Part shown: piece after piece, positions 14,825-25,500 of the stretch
Numbering within the stretch: position 1 is the stretch's first letter
Layout: every line of letters starts with the position of its first letter
NCBI RefSeq assembly: GCF_003711225.1
Contig: NZ_CP031030.1
Span: forward strand, 4,588,001-4,652,000
DNA: 64,000 nucleotides
Origin: Runella sp. SP2
GTDB lineage: Bacteria > Bacteroidota > Bacteroidia > Cytophagales > Spirosomataceae
Reading direction: 5' to 3'
Notes under the pieces: generated by a model
What the model was told of the DNA's origin: nothing
Database searches by the model: none
What the model saw: only the letters and a program-made list of their open reading frames with translations
Translations under genes and position numbers: made by a program

Positions 14825-16996
14825 CTAGCTGTCTTTTCCAAATTCTACCAACGATAACGCTGGCTCTTCTACTTCTTCCAATTGTGCTTGACGCAATTCG
14901 TTTACTTTGCTCAAAAACTGACCAGCAGCTTCCACAAACTGACGAGCAAAGGCTTCGCTTGGTTCGTTTTTGTTGATGCTAAATACTAACTCTTTGAAAC
15001 CACCTTCGGTCAAATGACCAAATTCTGCGCCGAAGTGCTCGTCAAAGTCACGGATGATGCCATACTGTGTATTGGTAGGCACGCCTTTGCTCACAAGCAT
15101 GGCTTTTGCCCCAGTTACAAACACATTGTATGAATGATAAATAGCGTCGGCCCAAACAGCTTTTTCAAGGTTTTCCAAGGCCCAGCCAAGTTTTTCTTGG
15201 GCTTCAATAAGCGTCGTACCCACCAAGTCAACCAATACACTGGCACATTCTCCTACTCCGACTTCCGTTTGGAAAGGCTCTTCGTGGTCCCAGTCAATGT
15301 AGTCGCTTGGCGTAGCGGTTGTCAAATCGGCCAACGGCTTCAACATCGCGTAGAAATATTTGTTTCCTTGGCGGAGGTAGTAATCGTTGTAATATTCACC
15401 TTCAAACGAATTGGCTTCATAGTCTTGCAACAACAAACGCAGTGCCGCAGGGCCACGCTTGGTCGGCACTTTCACCACTTTATCGCCAATCATGCCTTCG
15501 TTCAATCCGTTGAATCCGCCGCCCAACAACACTTGCAAGGCTGGCAATACGAGTTTACCATTTTTGATGGAACTTCCGTGAAAACCGATATTGGCGGCAC
15601 TGTGTTGACCGCAGCCGTTCATACAACCGCTGATTTTGATTTTGATGTCGTTGTTGTAAATGATGTCAGGGAATTCTTCTTTCATCATAATTTCGAGCGC
15701 ACGAGTGATGCCATAGCTGCTCGAAATCGCCAAGTTACAGGTATCCGTTCCTGGGCAAGTGGTGATGTCGGCGGTGGTATCAAAACCTGGCTCGGCCAAT
15801 CCTAAATCACTCAATTGTTGATAAACCGTGGCCAAATCTTCTGCTTTTACAAAACGAAGCAAATAGCCTTGATTGACGGTAACGCGAATATCGTCGGCGG
15901 CGTATTGGCGCACAATGTCGGCCAATTTACGCGCCGTTGACGAGTGCATATCACCCAACAAAACGCGGAGCTGCACGGCATACCAGCCTTTTTGTTTTTG
16001 TTCAAAAACGTTGGTTTGAAGCCATTTTGTATAGGTATCATCGGTCGAAGCCGCGATTAGTTCTTCTTTTGTCACTCCACCTTCACGCGTCGAAGTGTAT
16101 AAGTCCGAACTCGCAAAGTCGAGTCCTTCTGGAAGGTATTCTTTGTTTTTGATGGATGTCCACTCTTCATTTACGCGCTTCAAGAACTCCTCTAAACCAA
16201 TGTCAGCCAAAAGGAATTTCATACGCGCTTTGTGACGACGCACGCGCTCCCCGTAACGGTCAAATACGCGAATAACAGCCTCAATAAACGGTATAACGAA
16301 CTTTTCTTCCAAAAACTCGTGCGCAGGTTTTGCCAAAAGCGGCTGTGCGCCAAGGCCACCACCAATCAACACCCGAAAACCTTTGACTTCCTCGCCTTGC
16401 TCATTGAGACGGACGAGTGGAATCAAACCCACATCGTGCATAAAAGCATAAGCCGAGTCTTTTTCTGAAGATGACACCGCAATTTTAAACTTACGCCCCA
16501 TGTCTTGGCAAATTGGGTTGCGCAAGAAATACTCAAAAATACCGTGGGTAATGGTAGTTACATCAAAAGGCTCCAATGGATCCACCCCAGCGCGGGCAGA
16601 AGCCGTAACATTGCGAACGGTGTTTCCGCAAGCTTCGCGTAGGGTTATTTGCGCATCTTCCAAATCGGCCCATAAAGCAGGCGAGTCGGCCAACTTTACA
16701 AAGTGCAACTGAATATCTTGACGCGTAGTGGCGTGGAGATTTCCTGTGGCATATTTGTCAGAACAATCGGCAATTCGCACCAACTGATCGGCAGTAATAC
16801 GGCCATACGGAAGTTTGATACGAATCATTTGTACCCCCGCTTGGCGTTGGCCATACACCCCTCTTGCAAGGCGGAATTTACGAAAAGCTTCTTCGGGCAC
16901 GTTTCCGTCGCTAAAAAAGCTGATTTTGCTTTCTAACTCAAGAATATCGCGGCGCGCGGCTTCGCTTATGTTTGATGTGAATTGGATGTTTGACAT
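14825..16996 (-). CDS. Siroheme-dependent sulfite/nitrite reductase with C-terminal HEPN-like domain
   Basis: This 723-residue protein contains a duplicated nitrite/sulfite reductase core. The four Cys that hold the [4Fe-4S] cluster next to siroheme are at about 414, 420 (TCPGTDTCN) and 458, 462 (GCMNGCGQHS). The N-terminal ferredoxin-like half has GVYGQRQAGVQMIRIKLPYG. A further 130 or so residues at the end (CASVLVDLVGTTLIEAQEKL to about SKVNELRQAQLEE) look like a HEPN helical bundle fused to the reductase. ATG 16996 is chosen for the usual start. With cobA it forms an operon. Sulfite is more likely than nitrite as substrate because of cysM and cobA, which is inference. Confidence 0.88.
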   Translation of the reverse strand: MSNIQFTSNISEAARRDILELESKISFFSDGNVPEEAFRKFRLARGVYGQRQAGVQMIRIKLPYGRITADQLVRIADCSDKYATGNLHATTRQDIQLHFVKLADSPALWADLEDAQITLREACGNTVRNVTASARAGVDPLEPFDVTTITHGIFEYFLRNPICQDMGRKFKIAVSSSEKDSAYAFMHDVGLIPLVRLNEQGEEVKGFRVLIGGGLGAQPLLAKPAHEFLEEKFVIPFIEAVIRVFDRYGERVRRHKARMKFLLADIGLEEFLKRVNEEWTSIKNKEYLPEGLDFASSDLYTSTREGGVTKEELIAASTDDTYTKWLQTNVFEQKQKGWYAVQLRVLLGDMHSSTARKLADIVRQYAADDIRVTVNQGYLLRFVKAEDLATVYQQLSDLGLAEPGFDTTADITTCPGTDTCNLAISSSYGITRALEIMMKEEFPDIIYNNDIKIKISGCMNGCGQHSAANIGFHGSSIKNGKLVLPALQVLLGGGFNGLNEGMIGDKVVKVPTKRGPAALRLLLQDYEANSFEGEYYNDYYLRQGNKYFYAMLKPLADLTTATPSDYIDWDHEEPFQTEVGVGECASVLVDLVGTTLIEAQEKLGWALENLEKAVWADAIYHSYNVFVTGAKAMLVSKGVPTNTQYGIIRDFDEHFGAEFGHLTEGGFKELVFSINKNEPSEAFARQFVEAAGQFLSKVNELRQAQLEEVEEPALSLVEFGKDS

Positions 16997-17044
16997 ATCT
17001 ATTAACACTTAAACTCTATCGAATTGATATTTTATTTTATAAAT

Positions 17045-17072
17045 TTTTAAAGGGATTTTGCTCCCTTTAAAA
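17045..17072 (-). terminator. Hairpin between the protease gene and the sulfite reductase
   Basis: TTTTAAAGGGA and its complement form an 11-bp stem with a 6-base loop, about 100 bases after the protease stop and 49 bases before the reductase start on the minus strand. It may be the terminator of the susC-protease cluster, although the U tract is poor. A leader structure for the reductase gene is the alternative. Confidence 0.45.
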
Positions 17073-17173
17073 TGAGGTTGTCCTCTATTGCTGGTACAAA
17101 GTACGGTCTTGCCGTGCTAATTTCCTAATAATAAGCCCAAAAACAACGAATAGGCAATAACCAAAGGTTATTA

Positions 17174-19546
17174 TCAAAACTTCACGAGGCGTTTTCGATC
17201 GGCGTATTCTCCCAATTGCAAATCAATGAAATAATCGCCCGCGGGGTAAGTTCGAACGTTGATTGGTTGCACAAACGCATCGGTGTTCTTTTCAAACTCA
17301 GCTCGCCACACTTCCGCCCCCGTAATGCTTCGCAAGCGAAGAAGCACTTTTCCGCGCAATGAATTGGTAAATTTCACTTCCACCATGCCATCGGTTGGAT
17401 TAGGACTCAGTGTTAGTTCTTTGTCTGGCAATGTTTCACTGCCCAAAATTTGAACATTACGAACATAAATCGTGGCACTTGCCGAATCGCGACACACATC
17501 TGAGCCAGAGCCATTCACTAAATACGTCAATGTCCGAGTTGGACGGGCGGTTACTTGGGGCCCTAGCGTTGAGCTAAGTCCTTCCGACGGCGACCAATTA
17601 ATCACCCCTGCTCCCCGTGCTTGTAAGATAACGGCTTCGCCAGGGTTAATAAATTGTGCCGATGCTTGAATCTGCACCGAAGGTTTCATCCCTACATCGG
17701 CAGTGATGGCATGGGCAATGTTTAAACCTGTACGCACAATATAACGATCCCAACTACCACTTGAATTTCGTTCCCAAGAGGTAGCATTGAGCGATTCGCC
17801 GTCGCGGGTAGTGACAAGGGCTACGGTATCACCTGCTACGTAATCAAACTCGACTCCAATCAAGAATGCGAGGTTATTTTGGCTTAAAAGGTTGATATTT
17901 TGGTCAAAAACAACTTTGGTTTCTCGGTTGTTTTTCACGTCGTCCAAAATTTTACGCAACGGAATTTCTTTGACTGTCAATTCCGAACCTGGCCCCCCTT
18001 GGAAACCGCGGGCATTCCATACTTTAACCCGTACGACGCTTTCAGTTTCGGTACTTCTTGCGGCCTTGGCCACGCCAAATTTCAGGGTTGCTCCCCGTAA
18101 ATTGGTGTATCCAAGCGGGTTTGAATAAAGCTCTGCAACTGCTTGGGTTCGACGACTATTTTGTCCTGCAATATACCCCGTACCACCCGTTTGACGTAAG
18201 ACCGTTCCCGTACCAGAAAAGCTAGTGATGGTGGCGCATAATCCCGCGTTTATTACTTCAACATATTCTGTTCTTACAAGCGGGGCCGACGTTCCTGCCG
18301 TGTTTGACACCGTGAGCGTCACCTTAAACTTACCCGCAGTCGTGTAAGTTACAGTCGGATTTTGGCTCGTCGAAGTAGCAGGATCACCTCCTTCAAATTC
18401 CCATCTCCACGCGGTTGGAAAATTGGTAGAAAGATCCGTGAAACGTACTTGGCCTCCCAGCAATACGGTGCGATTTTCTGCCTCAAAATTAGGAATTGGG
18501 TTCCCTGATATAAGTTGACCACACACATTTGAGGTAAGCAAGCTTGCCCGCCGTGGACTTATCTCCATGACCGTTCGCATTCGTGTTTTTTGGTCTCTGG
18601 TAAAAATATTAAAACAGGCATCGTCCGAATAGTCCATGTAATTTTCAACCATGTTTGCCCCTCCACAACTAATACGCCCTTTTTGACAGCCACGGCTTTC
18701 TGACGCTTGGGTTGGGGTGTCGGCACAAAAATCATCTCCACAAGCAGCATCTCCCCAAATGTGGCGAAGGCCAAGCCAGTGGCCTGTTTCGTGCGTAAGT
18801 GTTCTTCCAAGATTATAAGGTGCTCTCAACAGAGAAAAGCTTCCTTTTTGAGAATTTCCAAAATTGGCGTAGTTAATCACAACCCCGTCAGTACTAGCCG
18901 CCCCACCACCCGATGGAATCCCCGACAGCCCCGAACTACTTGGAAACTGAGCATATCCCAATAGGTTATCGTCTTGTGCGGCAAAATCAAGCACCCAGAT
19001 ATTGTAATATTTGTTGGGATCCCATGACGTAGTTGGCTTTAGCGAACCTTCAATGTCAGTACGTGCCCAACTTGTACGATTTCCATTGACCCGATCAATA
19101 CCTGCCTCCGTCATTCGTTGGCCGTTGGGATTAAATTGGGCCATACAAAACTCTATTTCGATGTCAGCTCCTCGGGCGTCATTATTAAAACCGTTGGTAT
19201 TCACTCTTCGTCGAAAGTCTTCGTTAAGCGTCTCTATCTGCGACTGAATTTGCGCCTGACTGATATTTCGCCCAACACCTACTGCTTCTCCGTTGTGAAT
19301 CACGTGTACAACAACGGGAATGGTGATAATATCTGCCGCTCCTCTGCTAGACGCCATTTTAGACTTGAGCTCGACCATTTTGCGCTGTAAATCACGCTCA
19401 AAATCATCAAGGCTACCTTCGCTAGGAAATCGAAGTCGGCGTAGGCTGTCCATTTCCATGGTGGCACAGGGTTCTGGGCGCCGCTGTGCGTGGGCAGCAA
19501 AATTCGTTAGAATAGAAATGGCAAAAATGTATAGTAACTGGCGCAT
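17174..19546 (-). CDS. Secreted M43-family zinc metalloprotease with PKD domain and T9SS sorting domain
   Basis: This 790-residue secreted protein has a signal peptide (cut near residue 20, AAHAQ) and a pro-region. The M43 (pappalysin/ulilysin-like) zinc site HETGHWLGLRH is at 252-262, and a Met-turn candidate lies in VENYMDYSDDACF. A PKD domain lies at roughly 350-435 (FTDLSTNFPTAWRWEFEGGD). The last 80 residues (LTLSPNPTDGMVEVKF through YPAGDYFIDL to RKRLVKF) are a T9SS type A sorting domain. The protease is therefore exported by T9SS to the surface or medium. It is the last gene of a minus-strand cluster that begins with susC and susD, which suggests proteolysis coupled to peptide uptake. 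Confidence 0.92.
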   Translation of the reverse strand: MRQLLYIFAISILTNFAAHAQRRPEPCATMEMDSLRRLRFPSEGSLDDFERDLQRKMVELKSKMASSRGAADIITIPVVVHVIHNGEAVGVGRNISQAQIQSQIETLNEDFRRRVNTNGFNNDARGADIEIEFCMAQFNPNGQRMTEAGIDRVNGNRTSWARTDIEGSLKPTTSWDPNKYYNIWVLDFAAQDDNLLGYAQFPSSSGLSGIPSGGGAASTDGVVINYANFGNSQKGSFSLLRAPYNLGRTLTHETGHWLGLRHIWGDAACGDDFCADTPTQASESRGCQKGRISCGGANMVENYMDYSDDACFNIFTRDQKTRMRTVMEISPRRASLLTSNVCGQLISGNPIPNFEAENRTVLLGGQVRFTDLSTNFPTAWRWEFEGGDPATSTSQNPTVTYTTAGKFKVTLTVSNTAGTSAPLVRTEYVEVINAGLCATITSFSGTGTVLRQTGGTGYIAGQNSRRTQAVAELYSNPLGYTNLRGATLKFGVAKAARSTETESVVRVKVWNARGFQGGPGSELTVKEIPLRKILDDVKNNRETKVVFDQNINLLSQNNLAFLIGVEFDYVAGDTVALVTTRDGESLNATSWERNSSGSWDRYIVRTGLNIAHAITADVGMKPSVQIQASAQFINPGEAVILQARGAGVINWSPSEGLSSTLGPQVTARPTRTLTYLVNGSGSDVCRDSASATIYVRNVQILGSETLPDKELTLSPNPTDGMVEVKFTNSLRGKVLLRLRSITGAEVWRAEFEKNTDAFVQPINVRTYPAGDYFIDLQLGEYADRKRLVKF

Positions 19547-19579
19547 AGTATTTGTACAAAATTGAGACGAGGCACTAAA

Positions 19580-20068
19580 TTATTTCCCTGTGGATGTAAA
19601 TTTAAAACGGTAGCTCGCATCAACATCTCCGAAATAATACTCAAGAACCATCGTGTTTTCGGTCAATGTCTTTACGATAAACGGCAGCTTAAAGCCTCCA
19701 AACAACCGAGGAATACCCATTTCAAGCGTTGCATTGGCGCTCGTCAATTGCCACACATCTGTAATGAGAATATCTGGCTCCGTGGTACGGCATTTGGTTG
19801 CCCCGTTGGTGTATTCCATTTTCTTTTCTGCATTTGCATAAAACACAAACTGATCGTCGAGTTGGCACGCCTCAAGGACATCGCTTCCTGCCAAATCAAA
19901 CGGGTCTTTTTCATCAACAATCGTAACCCCACTCAGCACCCACGTTTTCTTTTCAGTACCAGTGAGTAACTGAGAGTAAGTCAACGGCTTAGGGTCTAAT
20001 TTTTCGGTACACCCACTTAGCGCACCTATGATTATACCTATTAAGGCAATAAGCATACTTTTTTTCAT
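19580..20068 (-). CDS. Lipoprotein with lipocalin-like fold (hypothetical)
   Basis: This is a 162-residue lipoprotein with lipobox LSGC (Cys20). After it comes a segment KTWVLSGVTIVDEKDPFDLA, typical of Bacteroidota lipocalin-like proteins (a Trp in a W-x-L motif near the start). Later strands include YTNGATKC and the final VLEYYFGD. I cannot assign a ligand. It lies 13 bases after the Calx-beta-like lipoprotein gene and 33 bases before the protease, so it belongs to the same cluster and may act on the cell surface with SusCD. Confidence 0.65.
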   Translation of the reverse strand: MKKSMLIALIGIIIGALSGCTEKLDPKPLTYSQLLTGTEKKTWVLSGVTIVDEKDPFDLAGSDVLEACQLDDQFVFYANAEKKMEYTNGATKCRTTEPDILITDVWQLTSANATLEMGIPRLFGGFKLPFIVKTLTENTMVLEYYFGDVDASYRFKFTSTGK

Positions 20069-20081
20069 CTCTGTAAGGCGG

Positions 20082-20957
20082 TTATTGTGGGACGTAATTT
20101 AGTGGAACAATGACGTTGGTATCTTTTCTAGTAGCATAACTATATACCTTCATTCTAATATTCAGCGAGATTCGTTTATTGACAGGATTCCAAACCCCCG
20201 TTCCTGACAAAGTATCATATCCACTGGCAAACTGAGGAATCACTTGCTGAGGAATCGTCAGGGTATTATTTCCGTTGTCAATAAAATCGAGGGTTGGTTT
20301 TTCGGCTTGGAAACCTACGGGTGCCTCCCAGTTAAAAAACTGTTGAAAACCTATCAATCCAACGTTAATGTTGGAGATAGTATAACGTTTGCAATCCGTA
20401 CTTGAAATTTCAATATCAGCCAATTGATACGATTGGGTAGCATTGACGGGCAATTGCCCCGTATAAAGCCCATCCATCAAGCAAGCATCCCGAATGGTGA
20501 ACACCATTTTATTGCCCATTCCACCTTTTCCAAAACCCACTTGTACTTTGTCAGCAGGTCTCACTGCTGTCAGGGCAAACTCAATAGTACTCGATTCGAG
20601 TATGTTATTGGCATTATTGAGCAGGTACAAAGTAATTTCGCCAAAACTCTGGCCTACAGGAATAATCACTGTTCCTTTCGTACCCTCGATGCGGTAATCT
20701 CTGCCTTCACGGGCAGTACCACCTACGGTATAACTGATGTTGATTGACTCATTGAGTACAGCCCCGCCGTTGTGAACTCTGATTTTGATGGCTTTGGAAT
20801 AACTTTCCTTGAAACTGAGCGCAGTATCATTAAAAACCACAAAATTTCCTCCTTGGTAGATAATACGTTGTTCTTCACAGCCCGCCAGCCATAACCCCGC
20901 TGACACCATCAGAAAAACAAAAACGACTGATTTTATGATTGAATAGTTAGATTTCAT
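20082..20957 (-). CDS. Lipoprotein with Calx-beta/DUF4843-like N-terminal domain
   Basis: This is a 291-residue lipoprotein (lipobox WLAGC, Cys27). Residues 40-150 resemble a Calx-beta-like or DUF4843-type immunoglobulin-like domain (INISYTVGGTAREGRDYRI, ESSTIEFALTAVRP). The rest is beta-rich and unrecognised. Such proteins commonly follow susD genes and are thought to be accessory surface lipoproteins of the SusCD complex. A repeat-rich 146-base gap separates it from susD, so it may have its own expression level. Function unknown. Confidence 0.6.
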   Translation of the reverse strand: MKSNYSIIKSVVFVFLMVSAGLWLAGCEEQRIIYQGGNFVVFNDTALSFKESYSKAIKIRVHNGGAVLNESINISYTVGGTAREGRDYRIEGTKGTVIIPVGQSFGEITLYLLNNANNILESSTIEFALTAVRPADKVQVGFGKGGMGNKMVFTIRDACLMDGLYTGQLPVNATQSYQLADIEISSTDCKRYTISNINVGLIGFQQFFNWEAPVGFQAEKPTLDFIDNGNNTLTIPQQVIPQFASGYDTLSGTGVWNPVNKRISLNIRMKVYSYATRKDTNVIVPLNYVPQ

Positions 20958-20984
20958 TTTCAGATTTTTAATTTACTTTTTCAG

Positions 20985-21095
20985 TTTTACAGTTTCGGGT
21001 TTAACGTTTACTGTTTCGGGTTTACAGTTTGCTGTTTCGGGTTTACGGTTAATATTCTAACCTCAAACAGGAAACCCCAAACCCCAAACAGTAAA
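20985..21095. repeat. Low-complexity GTTTCGGGTTTAC repeats with an inverted copy
   Basis: Three or more copies of a 12-15 base unit (TTTACWGTTTCGGGT) lie at 20985-21047. An inverted relative (CCCCAAACCCCAAACAGTAAA, quoted from 21075 in two adjoining pieces) ends at 21095, so the RNA could fold back. The same unit recurs at 63345-63440, inside a reading frame. Confidence 0.8.
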
Positions 21096-21103
21096 GAGAA
21101 AAC

Positions 21104-22483
21104 CTAATAACCAGGATTCTGCTGTCCAACCAAAGAGGGGTTTCGTTGAATTTCAGTTTGTGGTATTGGCCAAAGCTCATACTTAACGTTCCAGTTGGTT
21201 GAAAAAGCGGACATCACTGCCTGCGCCCGCCCTGTACGCACAAGGTCGTACCAACGATGTCCTTCAAATGCCAACTCATAGACCCGTTCACGTTCGATAA
21301 TACTAAGCATTTCGCTTTGAGTGGCTGTTGTAATCAACGGAGGCTGTTCAGCTGCTACCAACCCATCACCTGCGCGCGTACGTAACCTATTAATATCTGC
21401 GATAGCCCCCGTTGTACCCGTAATTTTTCCCTGCTGCGCCCGTGCTTCCGCCCGAATCAAGTACATTTCTCCCAAACGAAAAACCACAAAATTGCGGTTA
21501 CTTTCATCCGCCGTTCCATACTTACGGAGTGTCCAACCATTGTCATTACCTTTTTGTTTGGTAAAATCAAACTCAAGGGTTTGGCTACGATTTCCTGACT
21601 CTCTCGACAACAACGACACCACCACTTGATTGGAAGGAACCACCTCTCTACGACCTACAAAATAATTATTAATATCTCCCGAGTAATCGTTGAGGGTATA
21701 TCCAAACTCAAAAATTGATTCTTGGGTAAAATCTCTGGTTACCACGTCATTATAAGAAACCAGTGAATAATTGGTTGAATTGATGAGAAGTGTGGCATAG
21801 GCTTCAGCCTGCGCCCAGTTTTTTTGGTAGAGATAATAGCGCGCTAGTGCAGCACGAGCGGCGTTTTTGGTGGCATATCCTGCAAATACGTTACGGTCTT
21901 GCGGGTCGCCATCAGGCAAATCAGCAAGTGCCGCTTGAAAATCTTCCAGTGCCCAAGTCAAAATCTCCTCTTTGGAAGCGCGTGGGATGGTACGGTTGGT
22001 AGCTAATGTCGTTGAAGTAACTTTGGGAATACCTCCAAAGGTATGCGCACCGATAAAATTGGCATACCCGCGTAAGAATTTGGCTTCTGCTGTCAGCACC
22101 TTCGCATCAGCCGCCCGCACACTCGCGATGGTTGGAAGGCGCTCTAGCACAAAATTGGCCAAATAAATCGAGCGAAACACACTCCCCCACAAAGCCCCAA
22201 CGACTCCGTTGGAAGGGGTAATTTGTTTGGTACCCAATTCTCGGTAATCCGTAAAAGTTCCTAGGTGAATAATGTTATCGGCCGTAAAATCGCCCGCTTG
22301 CACCGTAGGACTTCCAATGCTCCGTGCCGCCGAATACAACCCAATTCGTACCGAAGGCAAATCGCTGGCAGTGGTAAATACAATGTCATCAATCAGCAAA
22401 TCAACGGCAGGTGGGTCAAGAACCACCGTGTTACACGCCGACATGAAAGCTGTTAGAAGTAATGCGTATGATAAACGTTTCAT
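21104..22483 (-). CDS. SusD/RagB-family outer-membrane lipoprotein
   Basis: This 459-residue lipoprotein has lipobox MSAC (Cys17), followed by the SusD fold: the LRGYANFIGAHTFGGIP segment, TPR-like helices, YLIRAEARAQQG, and the C-terminal RVYELAFEGHRWYDLVRTGR then QNPGY ending. It lies 23 bases after the susC gene and would be its surface lid. It is shorter than the SusD at 1824 (585 residues). The cluster also encodes a protease rather than sugar-cleaving enzymes, so a RagB-like peptide-binding role is plausible but not proven. Confidence 0.95.
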   Translation of the reverse strand: MKRLSYALLLTAFMSACNTVVLDPPAVDLLIDDIVFTTASDLPSVRIGLYSAARSIGSPTVQAGDFTADNIIHLGTFTDYRELGTKQITPSNGVVGALWGSVFRSIYLANFVLERLPTIASVRAADAKVLTAEAKFLRGYANFIGAHTFGGIPKVTSTTLATNRTIPRASKEEILTWALEDFQAALADLPDGDPQDRNVFAGYATKNAARAALARYYLYQKNWAQAEAYATLLINSTNYSLVSYNDVVTRDFTQESIFEFGYTLNDYSGDINNYFVGRREVVPSNQVVVSLLSRESGNRSQTLEFDFTKQKGNDNGWTLRKYGTADESNRNFVVFRLGEMYLIRAEARAQQGKITGTTGAIADINRLRTRAGDGLVAAEQPPLITTATQSEMLSIIERERVYELAFEGHRWYDLVRTGRAQAVMSAFSTNWNVKYELWPIPQTEIQRNPSLVGQQNPGY

Positions 22484-22506
22484 AAAATTCGGAAGATTAA
22501 AGCTGG

Positions 22507-25500
22507 TTAGAAATTTACGGTTACCCCACCCACAATCGTTTTTACTTGCGGTAACGTAAAGAAATCGATGCCTTGCGCGGCCGTCGAGCCGTCGAGCGTA
22601 CTTACTTCTGGATCAGCGCCTGTATAGCGCGTCAACGTCCAGAGATTCGTACCTGTAGCGTACAAGCGTACTGTACCAAGTTTTACTCTGCTTGTCCACT
22701 TGGCTGGAATTGTATAACCAATAGCTACGTTTTTAAGACGCAAATACGAGCCATCTTCCACAAGGCGGCTGCTTGAGTAGCTGTTGTAAGTATTGTTATA
22801 CTCATAACGAGGGACGTCCGTAATGTCACCCGCTTTTTGCCAACGTCGCAGTGCTGCCCTAGTTTGGTTTACCCGTAAATCTGTACCTGGGTTAAGCAAG
22901 AAAGAATTACCGTAATTCATGACACTATTTCCGTAAGAGAATTGCAGAAAAGCACTGACATCAAAACCATTCCAAGAGAATGTGTTTGTCAAACCACCTA
23001 TCAATTTGGGCTGGGCGTTTCCAATCACTTGAGCATCGTCAGTTGTAATTCGGCCATCGCCATTGAAATCTTCATACAAGGCATCGCCAGTAGCCACGTT
23101 CACTCCTAAGTACTTGAGTCCCCAGAAAGTTCCGAGGGGTTGACCTACTTGGATGACGTTGGTAGCCCCTACGCCTGCCGCTGAAAAACCACGGAACAGA
23201 GGTTGTTCTGAAGCCAATGACACCACCTTGTTATCATTTCGCGAAACGTTCAAATCAGTCGTCCAACGGAATGCGCCGTCAAAATTGACCGAACGTAAGG
23301 TAAACTCAAACCCTCGGTTTGAGATGCTACCGATATTTCCTTGAAGCGAGCCAAAGCCCGTAGTCGCAGGCAGTGGTTCGGCAAACAAAAGCGCATCAGT
23401 GAGGTTGTCATACACTTCGGCAGTGAAGCTCAAGCGGCCTTTCCAGAACGCGACGTCCAAACCAATGTTTGCCTCCCGCGTTCGTTCCCATTGCAAGTTT
23501 GGGTTGCTAAGGCTGATTGGCCCCACGCCCGACGAACCGTTGTAGGTCGTAGCTCCCCATGTTCCTAAAAATTGAAAGTTTCCGATGCGTTCGTTTCCTG
23601 TATATCCATAGCTCGCCCGAAGTTTAAGGTCTTCGATAAAGCCCACATCTTTCAAGAAGCTTTCCTCTTTCAAACGCCACCCTACCGAAGCCGATGGGAA
23701 GAAACCAAATTTGCGGTCTTGTCCAAAACGAGACGAACCGTCGTAGCGAGCAGTAGCGCTAAACAAATATTTGTCTTTGTAGTCGTATTTTATTTCTCCA
23801 AAACCAGATACTAAACCATTTTGAGCAAAAAATGAACTACCAGCATCGACAACCCCAGCGGATGCAATGTAAGTAAACTCATCGCGAGGAAAAATACGCC
23901 CCTGAACACCCGAAGAAAGCCCCTGAGAATGAAGAAGCTCCCCTCCCACCAATCCACTAATATGATGATCCTCCGAAATGCTGGTGTTGTAGGTCAAAAT
24001 GGTTGAATTCAAGAAGGTTGCCAACGAAGACGTCCCGTACGCCCCGTATCCTTGTCCCCCAATCGAAGGTAAACTTCCATAAAAAGTGCCCGTCGGGTTG
24101 TAGGTATCTTCTTGCGAACCGTTGTAATCCATGCTAAACTTGGTACGAAGGCGGAGGTTTGACATGAAGGCATATTCGGCATTCAGACCGCCCAAAAACT
24201 TAATCCCGTACGTCAACTGACGCGGCAACAATGCCTCGGCGACGGGATTACCGTTGGGGAAGCCTTGGTAGTTGGGATCGTTGGGGGTGTAAAGTTTTGA
24301 TTGCTCGTTGAAAGGTGCATAAAACGGTAAGCTACGAAGTGCCGAACCATAGACGCCATCCACGGCATTGTCGCTAAACACACGGCGGTTTTTGGTACTA
24401 CCGATACTTAGGTTTAGTCCAAACGAAAGTTTAGGAGACGCCTTATGATCGAGGTTAAAAGAACCCGTGTAGCGCGCAAAGCGGTTGTTGAGCTGCACCC
24501 CTTCTTCGTCACGATAGCTACCACTCAAATAAAAGCGCGTACGATCATTCCCCCCCGAAGTAGAAAGTTGGTATTGTTGATAAATCCCTTTACGAAGTAC
24601 TTCATCTACCCAATTGGTATTAACCGCATCCGTTACACCAGGAATCAAGCCGAGGGCATCGGGATCAACCATGTCCTGAAAACGCGTTTGTTTGGCGTTG
24701 AAATTGGCGACAGCTTCACGTTGAAGGGTCAAAATTTCGCTTGAGCTTAACAAATCGAGGCGCTTAACCACGTCCGATACCCCGCGCTGTACATCAAATG
24801 TAATATTGGTTTTTTGGTTGGCTTTGCCGCGTTTTGTCGTAATTAGTACTACGCCATTAGCTCCTCTTGCGCCATAAATTGCTTTCGCCGAAGCATCTTT
24901 GAGAACTTGAATGGACTCAACATCGCTGGTGTTAAAAGCCGCAATCGCATTGTCTTGCTGGCCTCCGTAGCTAAATTGTGATACGGCTCCGTCATACACT
25001 GGAATGCCATCAACAATCATCAACGGGCGGTTGGAAGCATTAATTGAGGTATTCCCACGGATGACAACCTTGACCCCGCCCCCAGGTGTTCCAGATGCGG
25101 CCGATACACGAACCCCTGCCGCCTGTCCTTGTAAGGCTTGGTCAATCCCTGAAACGGGCAAGTTTTTGAGGCGATCCCCTTTTACAGTGGTCATGGCACT
25201 AATGACATCCTTTTGCTGGGTGGTTGTGTAACCTGTCACCACGACTTCGTTAAGTTGGGTAGGGCTTTCGAGAAGCTCGACGTTGATGACCGTTCGGTTA
25301 GTGACCACTACCTCTTGACTGAGCATTCCGACAAACGAAAAAGCCAACGTTACTTTTCCGTCGGGCACCACAATCCGATAACTACCCTCGGCATCGGTCG
25401 AAACCCCCGTCGTAGCGCCTTTGAGGGTAACGTTTACGCCTGGCAAAGGCTGCGCGTCGGTAGCAGAAGTGACCTTACCCGTTATCGTACGATTTTGGGC

